From contig JAIPDY010000011.1 of NCBI GenBank assembly GCA_021737445.1, positions 1-27,005 of the forward strand: a stretch of 27,005 bases of DNA, in the 5' to 3' direction. Made by a program: the position numbers and the translations under genes. Each line of letters begins with the position of its first letter. Position 1 is the first letter of the stretch. Below are positions 1 through 8,073 of this stretch, one piece after another. The notes under the pieces were generated by a model, which did not search any database, was not told where the DNA came from, and saw only the letters and a program-made list of their open reading frames with translations. This stretch comes from Desulfotignum sp. (lineage in GTDB: Bacteria > Desulfobacterota > Desulfobacteria > Desulfobacterales > Desulfobacteraceae).

Positions 1-2032
1 CGATCTGTTTTTTTGCCAAAGCGGTCTCCACTGCTAAAAAGATATCGAGGATCACTTTTTTGATCTCCATGAGCTCTTTTACCTGCACCGGCAAAAGGCC
101 TTTGTGGCGGTTGGACACATGCATGGTGCTTCGGATAACCGTATCTCTGTATCCATCGGACAGTTTTTGCAGGCGCCTGATGATCTGGTAGTAATTATAG
201 GAAATCTGGTTCTCTTCCTTCTGGAGCAGGCGCAGCACCTTGAAAATATTGGCGACAATGACATTGGTACTCAGCTGGACCTGCTTGGTGCGCTTTCTTT
301 CCTGGCGCAGGGTGACAATGTCTTCGGTAAAAAGCGCATCAAAGGTTTTGTCAAAGGATTCTCTGATGCCCCTAAGCTGCAGGGCCAGATGGTCAAAGGT
401 GTCAGACACGGCAGCCTGGAAATCCTCCACTTTTTCAAACTGGAAAATCTTCATATCCTCCTTGTCTTTTGCATGGGTGTCATGTTTTTTCTTGTTTTTC
501 CAGATCATGAATCCGGCAAACACCATGAGGCCGGCTATGCCGAATGCATTGAAATAGAAAATAATGTTGGCAAACACAAACGCCACCATAAAGGCGATAA
601 ATGCGGTCATAAACCAGCCCCCCACCACGGCCAGAACGCCGGTGATGCGGAAAACAGCACTTTCTCGTCCCCAGGCCTGGTCGGAAAAAGAGGATCCCAT
701 GGCCACCATAAAGGTGACATATGTGGTGGACAGGGGCAGTTTGAGTGAGGTGGCAAAGGAAACCACGGCACTGGCCACCATCAGGTTGACAGATGCCCGG
801 ATCAGGTCAAAAGAGGGTTTCTCACCGGCTGAACCGGCATGGTGTGTTGGGGTGGGGGTGATCCTGGCGGCAACATGCCGGCGGACAGGTTCAGGTACAA
901 TGGCGCGCAGAGAGGCAAAAAAATGGTAAAAAAAGGTCACGATCTTTCTGGAAATCCAGATGGATTCAAACCGTTCCGGTCCCTCATCCTGTTTTCCCAG
1001 ACTGATCTCTGTTTCTGTCACTGTTCTGGCTTTTTTGGACACCCACAGGGTGATGACCATGACACTGCCTGCCAGAAGCATGATAAATGTCTGGGTCTGG
1101 ACAGCCCTGGTCAATGCTTCCATGGAAATATTCATGGGATCTGCGGATGCCAAGGCGGTTGTAAATGCCTTGAGACCGGCCAGGGGCACGCCGATGAAAT
1201 TGACCAGGTCATTGGCGGCAAAAGCCATTGCCAAAGCAAAGGTGCCCACCAGCACAATGGGTTTGAGAATATTGACCCTGAAAATGGAGATCAGCATCTG
1301 CAAAATGATGGCTGAAATGACAAATATGCCTGCCATGATGGTAAAGGTATGGGCGGCGATCCATGCCAGGGCTTTTTCATCCATGAACGTGGCGCCTTTG
1401 GCCCCTTTGATGAGAATAAAAAAGGTGATGGCGGTCATGGCCACCCCGCCCCAGACAGCGCCATACCGTGCAAGCCGTTTTTTGTAATCAAAGGTGAATA
1501 TCAATCGTGAGAAAAACTGCACCACAGCCCCTGAAAAAAAGGAGATCACAATGGACAGAAGAATCCCTCCCACAATGGCCATGGCTTTGGCGGTATTGAT
1601 ATAATCCCATAAAGCCATGACATTGTCAGGTGACTGTATGATTTTGATTAAAGAGATGGCCACTGCCGCCCCCAGCAGTTCAAATACAATGGAAACCGTG
1701 GTGGAGGTGGGCAGTCCATAGGTGTTGAACATGTCCAGCAGCAAAATATCGGTGATCATGACAGCCAGAAAGATCACCAGCAATTCAGGCATGGTGAAAA
1801 ACTGGGGATGAAAGATACCTTTTCTGGCCACCTCCATCATGCCCCCTGAAAAGGTGACCCCTGCCAGAATGCCCAAGCTGGCAACCACCATGATGACAAC
1901 AAAGGGGGCTGCTTTGGACCCGATAGATGAATTTAAAAAATTGACCGCATCATTGCTGACCCCGATCATCAAATCAAACAACGCAAACAGCAGTAAAATG
2001 CCGATAATGACATAACAGAGTTCAAGGCTCAT
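1..2032 (-). CDS. PiT-family inorganic phosphate transporter (partial, 3' end outside window)
   Basis: Inner-membrane low-affinity phosphate permease of the PiT/SLC20 family, which takes up phosphate (often as a metal-phosphate complex) with a cation. The reading frame stays open from an ATG at 2032 to the window edge, about 677 codons, so the C terminus is missing. The N-terminal half shows the family signature GVSNDAVNF near residues 24-32 and GLPTSTT at 106-112; the internal repeat recurs as FAANDLVNF and LKLPLSTT. Many hydrophobic segments are visible. After the last membrane segment comes a charged, helical cytoplasmic tail of at least 150 residues that looks like a PhoU-type domain (inference). 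The ATG overlaps the rsmI stop by 11 nt (ATGAGCCTTGA), so it is the distal gene of the ffh-rpsP operon and probably translationally coupled; its own ribosome binding site is weak. Confidence 0.9.
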   Translation of the reverse strand, partial: MSLELCYVIIGILLLFALFDLMIGVSNDAVNFLNSSIGSKAAPFVVIMVVASLGILAGVTFSGGMMEVARKGIFHPQFFTMPELLVIFLAVMITDILLLDMFNTYGLPTSTTVSIVFELLGAAVAISLIKIIQSPDNVMALWDYINTAKAMAIVGGILLSIVISFFSGAVVQFFSRLIFTFDYKKRLARYGAVWGGVAMTAITFFILIKGAKGATFMDEKALAWIAAHTFTIMAGIFVISAIILQMLISIFRVNILKPIVLVGTFALAMAFAANDLVNFIGVPLAGLKAFTTALASADPMNISMEALTRAVQTQTFIMLLAGSVMVITLWVSKKARTVTETEISLGKQDEGPERFESIWISRKIVTFFYHFFASLRAIVPEPVRRHVAARITPTPTHHAGSAGEKPSFDLIRASVNLMVASAVVSFATSLKLPLSTTYVTFMVAMGSSFSDQAWGRESAVFRITGVLAVVGGWFMTAFIAFMVAFVFANIIFYFNAFGIAGLMVFAGFMIWKNKKKHDTHAKDKEDMKIFQFEKVEDFQAAVSDTFDHLALQLRGIRESFDKTFDALFTEDIVTLRQERKRTKQVQLSTNVIVANIFKVLRLLQKEENQISYNYYQIIRRLQKLSDGYRDTVIRSTMHVSNRHKGLLPVQVKELMEIKKVILDIFLAVETALAKKQI

Positions 2033-2912
2033 AATTTTCTCTTTTTAATAGGGTTTTCATCGATAGTATGGTGTCATACACCTGTTTTTTTGAGACCGGG
2101 TATCTGCCTGATATTTCTCTGGCCATATCTGACGTGGACTCCTGCCCCTTGGCCAGTCTGTTCTGGATCAGGGCTTCCAGCTCCTGTCGGGACAGTTTTT
2201 CAGGCTCGCCTGCACCTGCCACAAAAAGGGTGCATTCCCCCTTGGGAGGGGTGCCGGCATCCAGATGTGCCATTATATGGGAAAGCGGGCCCCTGATACA
2301 CTCTTCGTGCAGTTTGGTGATTTCCCTTGCCAGGCAGGCCTGGCGGTCCCCCAGCAGGGTCATGAGCCGGCCTGCCAGTGTTCGGATGCGCCTGGGAGAT
2401 TCATAAAAAATCAGGGTGGCCTGCTGGTCTGCAAGGGCCTGGATCGCCTGTTCCTGGTGGGTATGTTTTTTGGGCAGAAAACCGGCAAACAAAAACCGGT
2501 CCGTGGGCAGGCCGGCCACGCTGAGTCCGGCAGTCACAGCACAGCAGCCCGGAATGGGAACCACTGACGTGCCGTGTGCCAGAACCTCTTTCACCAAACG
2601 GTATCCAGGGTCAGAGATGCAGGGGGTACCGGCATCCGTGATCAGGGCAATATCCTTTCCCTGCTGCAAGATGGGAACAAGTTTTTTTGCCGTTTTGATT
2701 TCATTGTGTTCATGGCAGGATATGACAGGCGTAGCAATATTGTAATGGGACAGCAGTTTTTTGGAGTGCCGGGTGTCTTCTGCTGCTATCAAAGATACCT
2801 GGTTTAGTATCCTCACTGCCCTGAAAGTGATATCTTCCAGGTTTCCCAGGGGGGTGGCCACAACAAAGAGGGTGCCGCAGCTGTATTGTGTGTTATCCGG
2901 CGTGGAAAGCAT
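2022..2912 (-). CDS. rsmI: 16S rRNA 2'-O-ribose C1402 methyltransferase RsmI
   Basis: SAM-dependent tetrapyrrole-methylase-fold enzyme that 2'-O-methylates C1402 of 16S rRNA in the decoding centre. Family blocks are clear: VVATPLGNLEDIT near the N terminus, AEDTRHSKKLL, the glycine loop SDAGTPCISDPGYRLV, and PGCCAVTAGLSVAGLPTDRF, followed by the C-terminal helical domain. The start is placed at the ATG at 2912 (296 aa), since RsmI proteins begin only about 10-15 residues before the GTLxVVATP strand. An ATG at 2966 or TTG at 2969 would add 18-19 residues but would overlap yraN much more. The chosen start overlaps the yraN stop by 20 nt, and the rsmI stop overlaps the phosphate transporter start by 11 nt. 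No clear Shine-Dalgarno sequence is visible, which suggests coupling to yraN. Confidence 0.93.
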   Translation of the reverse strand: MLSTPDNTQYSCGTLFVVATPLGNLEDITFRAVRILNQVSLIAAEDTRHSKKLLSHYNIATPVISCHEHNEIKTAKKLVPILQQGKDIALITDAGTPCISDPGYRLVKEVLAHGTSVVPIPGCCAVTAGLSVAGLPTDRFLFAGFLPKKHTHQEQAIQALADQQATLIFYESPRRIRTLAGRLMTLLGDRQACLAREITKLHEECIRGPLSHIMAHLDAGTPPKGECTLFVAGAGEPEKLSRQELEALIQNRLAKGQESTSDMAREISGRYPVSKKQVYDTILSMKTLLKRENYEP

Positions 2913-3261
2913 AAGGGATATGATTGATCCGGCATTGGTCTTTTTCAAAAAAAACTTCCAGTACATCAAACCGGATGTGATGTTGGCCGGCAGGGAACCG
3001 GGTTTTTAAATACTGCTGGGCCGCCTGGATGATTTTGTGCTGTTTGCCGGGATGAACCGCTTCTCTGGGCAGACCTTTTTTCAGGCTGGTGCGGGTTTTT
3101 ACCTCTATAAACACGAGATAATCTTCAATGGCGGCAATAATATCAACTTCTGCAAACCGGGTGGTATAATTGGTTTCCAGAATGGTGTATCCGGCTTCTG
3201 CCAGATGCTGAACCGCCAGCTGCTCTCCTGACCGGCCCATCTCTTTGCAGTACCTGGTCAT
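2893..3261 (-). CDS. yraN: YraN-family (UPF0102) putative nuclease-fold protein
   Basis: Small 122-aa protein of the UPF0102/YraN family, which has a PD-(D/E)XK nuclease-like core; its cellular role is not firmly known. The sequence has the usual opening (GRSGEQLAVQHLAEAGYTIL) and the catalytic-type pattern EVDIIA followed by VFIEVKTR, with Asp and Glu-x-Lys in the expected places. The following REAVHPGKQHKI segment matches the family pattern of a basic helix after the core. It sits between rnhB and rsmI, its common position in bacteria. The ATG overlaps the rnhB stop in an ATGA arrangement (4 nt), and its end overlaps rsmI by 20 nt. Confidence 0.9.
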   Translation of the reverse strand: MTRYCKEMGRSGEQLAVQHLAEAGYTILETNYTTRFAEVDIIAAIEDYLVFIEVKTRTSLKKGLPREAVHPGKQHKIIQAAQQYLKTRFPAGQHHIRFDVLEVFFEKDQCRINHIPYAFHAG

Positions 3262-3851
3262 GACAGCGCCACCCCGTTGAAGGTCATGCGGTGTGCCGGG
3301 CAGGGGCCATGTGCCTGAATGGCCTGCCTGTGGGCTGCGGTGGGGTACCCTTTGTGCCGGGCAAAGTGGTACACGGGATAGGTCTGGTGCAGTGTGGCCA
3401 TAATCCGGTCCCGGGTCACCTTGGCAATGATGGATGCAGCTGCAATGGATATGCTTTTGGCATCTCCCCTGATCACGGCCTGCTGGGGGATATCCATGGC
3501 AAGGGGAAATCTGCCGTCCACCAGCAGAAAATCAGGGGCCATATCCAGGTTGTTCACCGCCCGTTTCATGGACAGCAGGGCGGCACAAAGAATATTGAGC
3601 GTATCAATTTCCTTATGACTGCACAGTCCCACTCCTACGGCCAGGGCACCGGCCATGATCTTTGGAAAGAGCAGACGCCGTTTTTTTTCAGATAGTTTTT
3701 TTGAATCTGTGATGCCCGGACAGAAAAAACCAGCAGGCAGAATCACGGCCGCAGACACGACAGGACCGGCAAGGGGTCCCCTGCCGGCCTCATCAATGCC
3801 CGCAATCTGTGAATATCCATTCTCACTGACCGTATGTTCGATCTGCCACAT
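3258..3851 (-). CDS. rnhB: Ribonuclease HII
   Basis: Endonuclease that cuts the RNA strand of RNA-DNA hybrids and excises misincorporated ribonucleotides. The metal-binding motif IAGIDEAGRGPLAGPVV lies near the N terminus (Asp and Glu of DEAGRG at about residues 20-21), followed by DSKKLSEKKR, the LLVDG aspartate and the conserved AAASIIAKVTRDR block. The protein is about 197 aa from the ATG at 3851, normal for the family. A TTG at 3869 would add six residues and overlap rplS by 8 nt; neither start has a strong ribosome binding site. The ATG lies 10 nt after the rplS stop, and the gene overlaps yraN by 4 nt, the standard rplS-rnhB-yraN order. Confidence 0.93.
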   Translation of the reverse strand: MWQIEHTVSENGYSQIAGIDEAGRGPLAGPVVSAAVILPAGFFCPGITDSKKLSEKKRRLLFPKIMAGALAVGVGLCSHKEIDTLNILCAALLSMKRAVNNLDMAPDFLLVDGRFPLAMDIPQQAVIRGDAKSISIAAASIIAKVTRDRIMATLHQTYPVYHFARHKGYPTAAHRQAIQAHGPCPAHRMTFNGVALS

Positions 3852-3861
3852 GGGATCGGCT

Positions 3862-4212
3862 TTATGCAAAGCGTTTTTCTTTGATCCTGGCCGCTTTCCC
3901 CCGCAGATTCCGCAGGTAATACAGTTTGGAGCGGCGGACCCGTCCCTTGGTCATCACCTCAATTTTATCAATAATCGGGGAATACAAGGGGAAAATACGC
4001 TCAACGCCGACCCCTCCGGAAATTTTTCTAACGGTGAACCGGGCTCCGGCAAATCCTTTGGTTTTTTTGATAACCACTCCCTGGAAAACCTGAATCCGTT
4101 CTTTATCCCCTTCCCTGATCTTGACATGCACCTTTATGGTATCCCCTGAATCAAATCTTGGAATATCAAGGCGCATCTGTTCTTTTTCCAATTTTTCAAT
4201 TATGTTGCTCAT
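3862..4212 (-). CDS. rplS: 50S ribosomal protein L19
   Basis: Ribosomal protein L19 at the 30S-50S interface, 116 aa, standard length. The family pattern is visible throughout: IIEKLEKEQMR at the start, FDSGDTIKVHVKIREGDKER, QVFQGVVIKKTKG, the GVGVERIFPLYSP block, and the basic C terminus RVRRSKLYYLRNLRGKAARIKEKR. The start is the ATG at 4212, with a strong AGGAGGA site a few bases upstream; the frame is open further upstream but the extension matches nothing in L19. It lies 34 nt after the SPOUT methyltransferase stop. That gap carries a perfect 6-bp hairpin, listed separately. Confidence 0.97.
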   Translation of the reverse strand: MSNIIEKLEKEQMRLDIPRFDSGDTIKVHVKIREGDKERIQVFQGVVIKKTKGFAGARFTVRKISGGVGVERIFPLYSPIIDKIEVMTKGRVRRSKLYYLRNLRGKAARIKEKRFA

Positions 4213-4236
4213 GTTTCCTCCTGGTTTATATCTTTG

Positions 4237-4252
4237 GGCTGAAAAGTCAGCC
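4237..4252 (-). promoter_or_regulatory. Hairpin in the rplS leader
   Basis: On the minus strand GGCTGA and TCAGCC form a perfect 6-bp stem around a CTTT loop. It straddles the stop codon of the upstream methyltransferase and ends about 10 nt before the AGGAGGA site of rplS. No T-tract follows, so it is not a terminator. It could tune L19 translation or mark a processing site; this is inference from position only. Confidence 0.4.
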
Positions 4253-4801
4253 ATTTATCAGCCTGTCCAAATAGATGGATGCAGCAGACCGGACAGACAG
4301 GTGGTTGTAATCCCCTGTTCCTTTGATGGGATCCAGCCGCAGGTCACACATCTCCATCAGTTCATCTGCCAGTCCCCATGCCGTGCCAAAAATCAGTACA
4401 TAGGATCTGTCCGGCACCAGTTTGCGTTTCAGCGCATGGGTTGAAATGGTTTTTTTATGTTTCTGGGCGCTGGTGGCAATGGTCACCACCGGCTGGTTCT
4501 GTTCCGCCTGGATCTGCTGCACAGCGGTTTCAAATGTATCTGTCACCCGGATCAGTTCCAGGGCCTGTTTCCGGGAGGGGTTTAAACGTGCCCCTTCCCC
4601 CCGGGTCCAGTGGCCTATGACCTGTTCTGCCAGGTCTGCCTGATCCTGGTAGGGGGTGATCACGTAAAACCCTCTGACCCCGAAGGTTATGGAGGCCCTT
4701 GCAATATCATGCAGATCGATGGTGGTCAAGGCGGCTCCAATGGGTTTTTGCCGCTTGTTCACCACAGGAAAATGGACCAGGGCGGTATACAGGTTATCCA
4801 T
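4247..4801 (-). CDS. SPOUT-fold RNA methyltransferase (Methyltrn_RNA_4 type), trmD neighbour
   Basis: Predicted SAM-dependent RNA methyltransferase of the small family recognised by me as Methyltrn_RNA_4 (SPOUT superfamily), typically found beside trmD in Thermotogae, Aquificae and deltaproteobacteria; its RNA target is not established to my knowledge. The 184-aa protein opens with LYTALVHFPVVNK and TTIDLHDIARAS, has a central FGVRGFYVITP strand, and ends with a deep-trefoil-knot-like region: LIFGTAWGL followed by a Pro-containing loop and NHLSVRSAASIYLDRL. The start at 4801 lies 7 nt after the trmD stop. Standing between two SPOUT/ribosome genes, it probably modifies tRNA or rRNA (inference). 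Confidence 0.85.
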   Translation of the reverse strand: MDNLYTALVHFPVVNKRQKPIGAALTTIDLHDIARASITFGVRGFYVITPYQDQADLAEQVIGHWTRGEGARLNPSRKQALELIRVTDTFETAVQQIQAEQNQPVVTIATSAQKHKKTISTHALKRKLVPDRSYVLIFGTAWGLADELMEMCDLRLDPIKGTGDYNHLSVRSAASIYLDRLING

Positions 4802-4808
4802 AAAAATA

Positions 4809-5561
4809 TTATCCGTGGAGCAGGGCTTCCAGGTTTTTGTGCCATTGTCTGAGCAGGGCTGTTTCTTCCGGGTCCGGCCGGTGTGCAGCCAGCAGGTCCG
4901 GTCGATTCATAAAGGTCCGGGCCAAAGATGACCTTGTCCGCCATTTTTTGATCCGGCCATGGTCCCCGGATAACAGCACCCCAGGCACCCTGTCTCCCAT
5001 AAATTCTTCAGGCCGGGTATACTGGGCATGTTCCAGCCGGTGATCCATAAAAGAATCAGACTCATATGAGGCGCTGCTTCCCAGCACCCCGGGAATCAGG
5101 CGGGAAACCGCATCCATGACCACCATGCAGGCCAGTTCTCCGCCGGTCATGACATAGTCCCCCACCGAGATCTTTTTATCCACAAACCGGGTGATGGTCC
5201 GCTCATCAATGCCTTCATACCGGCCGCATACAAAGATCATTGCGGTTTCATTGCGTGCCAGGTCCAGGGCCATCTGCTGCTGGAACGGTTCCCCCTGGGG
5301 GGTCATGAGCACCACGCTGGCATTGGGTGATCTGTTTTTTGCAAGCAAGATGGCTTCTGCCAGGGGTTCTGGCTTCATGATCATCCCGCTTCCCCCGCCA
5401 TAGGGCCGGTCATCCACGGTGTGATGCCGGTCTGTGGCAAAGTTGCGGATCTGGATGGTCTGTCCCAAAATAATACCCTGCTGTATAGCCCGGGAAATCA
5501 TGCCGTGGTTGAAAAAGGCCTGCACCAGTTCCGGGAAAAGGGTGATTGCTGTAAATTCCAT
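4809..5561 (-). CDS. trmD: tRNA (guanine-N1-)-methyltransferase TrmD
   Basis: SAM-dependent SPOUT enzyme that methylates G37 of tRNAs next to the anticodon, preventing +1 frameshifting. The protein opens with the classic ITLFPEL, contains RNFATDRHHTVDDRPYGGG and the GMIMKPEPLAEAI segment, and shows the trefoil-knot SAM site CGRYEGIDER, VGDYVMTGGELA and DAVSRLIPGVLG. A C-terminal domain of about 80 residues follows (YTRPEEF, GDHGRIKKWR). The ATG at 5561 (250 aa) best matches the family N terminus. An in-frame ATG at 5582 overlaps the rimM stop by 8 nt and would add seven residues; its AGAAGG lies too close to be ideal, so the start remains open. Confidence 0.95.
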   Translation of the reverse strand: MEFTAITLFPELVQAFFNHGMISRAIQQGIILGQTIQIRNFATDRHHTVDDRPYGGGSGMIMKPEPLAEAILLAKNRSPNASVVLMTPQGEPFQQQMALDLARNETAMIFVCGRYEGIDERTITRFVDKKISVGDYVMTGGELACMVVMDAVSRLIPGVLGSSASYESDSFMDHRLEHAQYTRPEEFMGDRVPGVLLSGDHGRIKKWRTRSSLARTFMNRPDLLAAHRPDPEETALLRQWHKNLEALLHG

Positions 5562-5574
5562 GGCAGAAATCTTA

Positions 5575-6084
5575 TTATCCATATCCTTCTGGCAGCCGGG
5601 TGGTTACTACCGCATTTTCAAGGTCCACGCCTGTAACAAACTGCCGGTGCATGGGAATCAGGGTTTCTTTTGTCTTGTCTTTTACCACCAGTATATCATG
5701 AGCCCCTGTGGAGAAGATGGTGTCAATGGTTCCCAGATCCCCCAGGTGCTGATCTGTCACTGTCAGGCCGTACAGATCCTCCCAGTACCAGGCATTGTCT
5801 TCAGGTTGCGGGAGCCGGGTTCGCAAAACCATGATCTGTTTGCCGATCAGATTATCTGCCATATCCCGGTTGCAGACACCGGATAACCGCATCAACAGCC
5901 CGTTCTTATACGGGGCACACCTTTTAATGATATGCATCTTTGCATCATCAACATCCTGTGTTACGATAAAAACCTGGGTACCCGGGACAAAAATATCGGC
6001 TGATTCCGCAAAGGACCGGACTTTGATATTGCCTTCCAGCCCATGGGTGCCGGTTATCGTGCCCATGACCAGCAGGTTATTCAA
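5575..6084 (-). CDS. rimM: Ribosome maturation factor RimM
   Basis: 16S rRNA processing factor that binds S19 and helps assemble the head of the 30S subunit. The 169-aa protein has the N-terminal RimM beta-barrel signature LLVMGTITGTHGLEGNIKVRSF and a C-terminal PRC-barrel-like half beginning at about AWYWEDLYGLTV, then GTIDTIFSTGAHDILVV and the LIPMHRQFV block. The start is taken as a TTG at 6084, because the LLVMG strand is part of the family core; the first ATG at 6066 would remove it. The TTG overlaps the khpA stop by 8 nt. trmD follows directly downstream, the usual rimM-trmD pair. Confidence 0.93.
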   Translation of the reverse strand: MNNLLVMGTITGTHGLEGNIKVRSFAESADIFVPGTQVFIVTQDVDDAKMHIIKRCAPYKNGLLMRLSGVCNRDMADNLIGKQIMVLRTRLPQPEDNAWYWEDLYGLTVTDQHLGDLGTIDTIFSTGAHDILVVKDKTKETLIPMHRQFVTGVDLENAVVTTRLPEGYG

Positions 6085-6307
6085 TGATTTCCAGAACCGT
6101 TCTTTTTTTCATCTTGGTGGATGCCGCACTTAAAATGGTTCTCATGGCCCGGGCTGATCTGCCCTGTTTGCCGATCACCTTTCCCAGATCCTCTTTTGCC
6201 ACCTTCAGTTCCAGAACCGATGTCTGGTCTCCCACAACTTCTGATACCTGGACCTGTTCAGGGTTATCCACCAGAGCTTTGGCAATATATTCTATCAGAT
6301 CTTTCAT
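6077..6307 (-). CDS. khpA: KH-domain RNA-binding protein KhpA
   Basis: Small single-KH-domain RNA-binding protein (76 aa) of the KhpA family, found between rpsP and rimM in many bacteria. The family acts as a heterodimer partner of KhpB/Jag in RNA binding and cell-growth control in Gram-positives; its role in this lineage is not known to me. The sequence starts DLIEYIAKALVDNPEQV, and the GXXG loop is GKQG at residues 46-49 inside the VIGKQGRSARAMRTIL helix-turn-helix. The start at 6307 has a strong AAGGAG site with good spacing. A 62-nt gap separates it from rpsP, the longest gap in this operon. Confidence 0.94.
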   Translation of the reverse strand: MKDLIEYIAKALVDNPEQVQVSEVVGDQTSVLELKVAKEDLGKVIGKQGRSARAMRTILSAASTKMKKRTVLEIIE

Positions 6308-6369
6308 AAAATCCATCTCCTTGCAGTTACAAAAAGGTGAGAAATCCGGGCGCATTAAAAAATTGTGGT

Positions 6370-6633
6370 TCAGGCAGATACCGCCTGTTCAGGCACGGCA
6401 GCCTGTTTTTTTAAAATACTCAGAACCGTGGTGGAGGGTTTGGCACCCTTGTCCAGCCAGTATTGTATCCGCTCCTGTTTGAGCACGATGTCTGCCGGTT
6501 CGGTCATGGGATTGTAGGTTCCCAGGGTTTCCAGGAATCTGCCGTCTCTGGGGGCTTCAATATCAGCAGCCACAATTCTGTAAAACGGTTTTTTTTTGGT
6601 TCCTTTACGGGTCAATCTGATTCTTACTGACAT
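6370..6633 (-). CDS. rpsP: 30S ribosomal protein S16
   Basis: Ribosomal protein S16, an early 30S assembly protein, 87 aa. The family pattern is complete: SVRIRLTRKGTKKKPFYRIV, then DGRFLETLGTYNP, then the YWLDKGAKPSTTV helix. The C-terminal tail after about residue 75 is variable, as usual. The ATG at 6633 follows an AAGGAG site at about 10 nt. The gene begins 14 nt after the ffh stop, the usual ffh-rpsP arrangement. Confidence 0.97.
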   Translation of the reverse strand: MSVRIRLTRKGTKKKPFYRIVAADIEAPRDGRFLETLGTYNPMTEPADIVLKQERIQYWLDKGAKPSTTVLSILKKQAAVPEQAVSA

Positions 6634-6647
6634 ATGTTGTTTTCTCC

Positions 6648-7973
6648 TTAAAACGGCAGCATGTTTTTCAAAGAGCGCATGCCGCCTTTATTAAACTTTT
6701 TGATCATTTTCATAGACTGGGTGTAGCTTTTCAGCAGCTTGTTGACATCCTGGACGCTGGTGCCGCTTCCCATGGCAATCCGTTTTTTCCGGGAGGCTTT
6801 GATAATGGCGTATTTCTCCCGCTCTTCAGGGGTCATGGAGTTGATGATCGCTTCAATTTTAACAAACTCCTTTTCATCGATGTTCACTCCCTTGAGCTGT
6901 TTTTTGTTCATCCCCGGCAACATGCCTAAAATATCTTTCACAGACCCCATTTTCCGGACGGTTTTCATCTGGTTTCTGAAATCTTCCAGGGTAAAGGCGT
7001 TCTGCCGCAGTTTTTTTTCAAGGGATTTGGCTTCCTTTTCATCCACGGCTTCCTGGGCCCGTTCAATAAAGGAGAGGGTATCTCCCATGCCCAGAATTTT
7101 CGAGGCCATCCGGTCCGGATGAAACGGTTCCAGGCCGGTGGATTTTTCCCCCACACCGATAAATTTCAGAGGCTTACCTGTTACCGCCTTGATGGACAGG
7201 GCTGCCCCGCCTCTGGCATCTCCGTCCATTTTGGTCAGAATCACCCCGGTCAGGTCCAGCCGCTTGTCAAAAGATCCGGCAATATTGACGGCATCCTGGC
7301 CGGTCATTGCATCTGCCACCAGAAGGATTTCCGATGGATTCACCCCTTTTTTAAGGGTTTCCAGCTCCGCCATCAGGGTGTCATCCATGTGCAGCCGCCC
7401 GGCCGTGTCATACAAAAGGGTATCGCATCCCAGATCCCGGGCAGCCAGTTGCGCATCCTGGCAGATCTTCAAAGGCGCCATGTCAGGGGTGCTGTCAAAA
7501 ACCGGCAAATCCAGCTGGGTGCCGATTTTTTTCAGCTGGTCAATTGCTGCCGGCCGGTATACATCCGCCGGCACCAGAAACGGTTTTCTCCCCTGCTTTC
7601 GAAGAAACAGGCCCAGTTTGCCGGCAGTGGTGGTTTTACCCGACCCCTGGAGTCCCACCAGCATGATGGATCCCGGGGACCCGGCTGTCATGTTCAGGGC
7701 CTGGTGTTTTGAGCCCATCATCCGGGTGAACTCGTCATACACAATTTTGATGACCTGCTGGCCCGGTGTCAGGCTTTCCATGACCTCCTGGCCCAGTGCC
7801 CGGGTCTTTATATCTGAAATGACATTTTTTGCAACCTTATAATTGACATCTGCCTCAAGAAGTGCCATTCTCACCTGTTTGAGACCATCTTCAATGTTCT
7901 TCTCATTCAGGGTGCCATGACCTTTCAGTTTCTTAAAGACCGAGTCAAGCCTGTCGCTCAAATTTTCAAACAT
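6648..7973 (-). CDS. ffh: Signal recognition particle protein Ffh
   Basis: GTPase of the signal recognition particle; with 4.5S RNA it binds hydrophobic signal sequences on the ribosome and delivers them to FtsY at the membrane. The 441 aa comprise the N domain (residues 1-95), the G domain with the P-loop GLQGSGKTTT at 107-116, DTAGR at 189-193 and TKMD at 247-250 followed by GDARGGAALS, and a methionine-rich M domain ending in MKMIKKFNKGGMRSLKNMLPF-like sequence. It is the first gene of the minus-strand operon reaching to the left edge. The ATG at 7973 follows an AAAAGG site, and a candidate promoter lies in the divergent gap before rlmN. Confidence 0.97.
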   Translation of the reverse strand: MFENLSDRLDSVFKKLKGHGTLNEKNIEDGLKQVRMALLEADVNYKVAKNVISDIKTRALGQEVMESLTPGQQVIKIVYDEFTRMMGSKHQALNMTAGSPGSIMLVGLQGSGKTTTAGKLGLFLRKQGRKPFLVPADVYRPAAIDQLKKIGTQLDLPVFDSTPDMAPLKICQDAQLAARDLGCDTLLYDTAGRLHMDDTLMAELETLKKGVNPSEILLVADAMTGQDAVNIAGSFDKRLDLTGVILTKMDGDARGGAALSIKAVTGKPLKFIGVGEKSTGLEPFHPDRMASKILGMGDTLSFIERAQEAVDEKEAKSLEKKLRQNAFTLEDFRNQMKTVRKMGSVKDILGMLPGMNKKQLKGVNIDEKEFVKIEAIINSMTPEEREKYAIIKASRKKRIAMGSGTSVQDVNKLLKSYTQSMKMIKKFNKGGMRSLKNMLPF

Positions 7974-8011
7974 AAAAAAGACCTTTTAAGCAATATCAAA
8001 TCAAATTATTG

Positions 8012-8040
8012 AATTTAGTTTATAAACCGTGATATGTCAA
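8012..8040 (-). promoter_or_regulatory. Candidate sigma70 promoter for the ffh-rpsP-trmD operon
   Basis: On the minus strand a perfect TTGACA (8035-8040) is followed after 17 nt by TAAATT (8012-8017, 4 of 6 matches to the -10 consensus). Transcription would begin near 8005, about 30 nt before the ffh ATG. It lies in the roughly 100-nt divergent gap between ffh and rlmN. Confidence 0.5.
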
Positions 8041-8073
8041 GGAAATAATCCAGGTGAGCCAACAGGAATGGTG

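Noticed and set aside
104..1487. Several plus-strand open frames at the left end
   Set aside because: They are antisense to the phosphate transporter, whose minus-strand frame runs unbroken with PiT signature motifs; the plus-strand translations match nothing.
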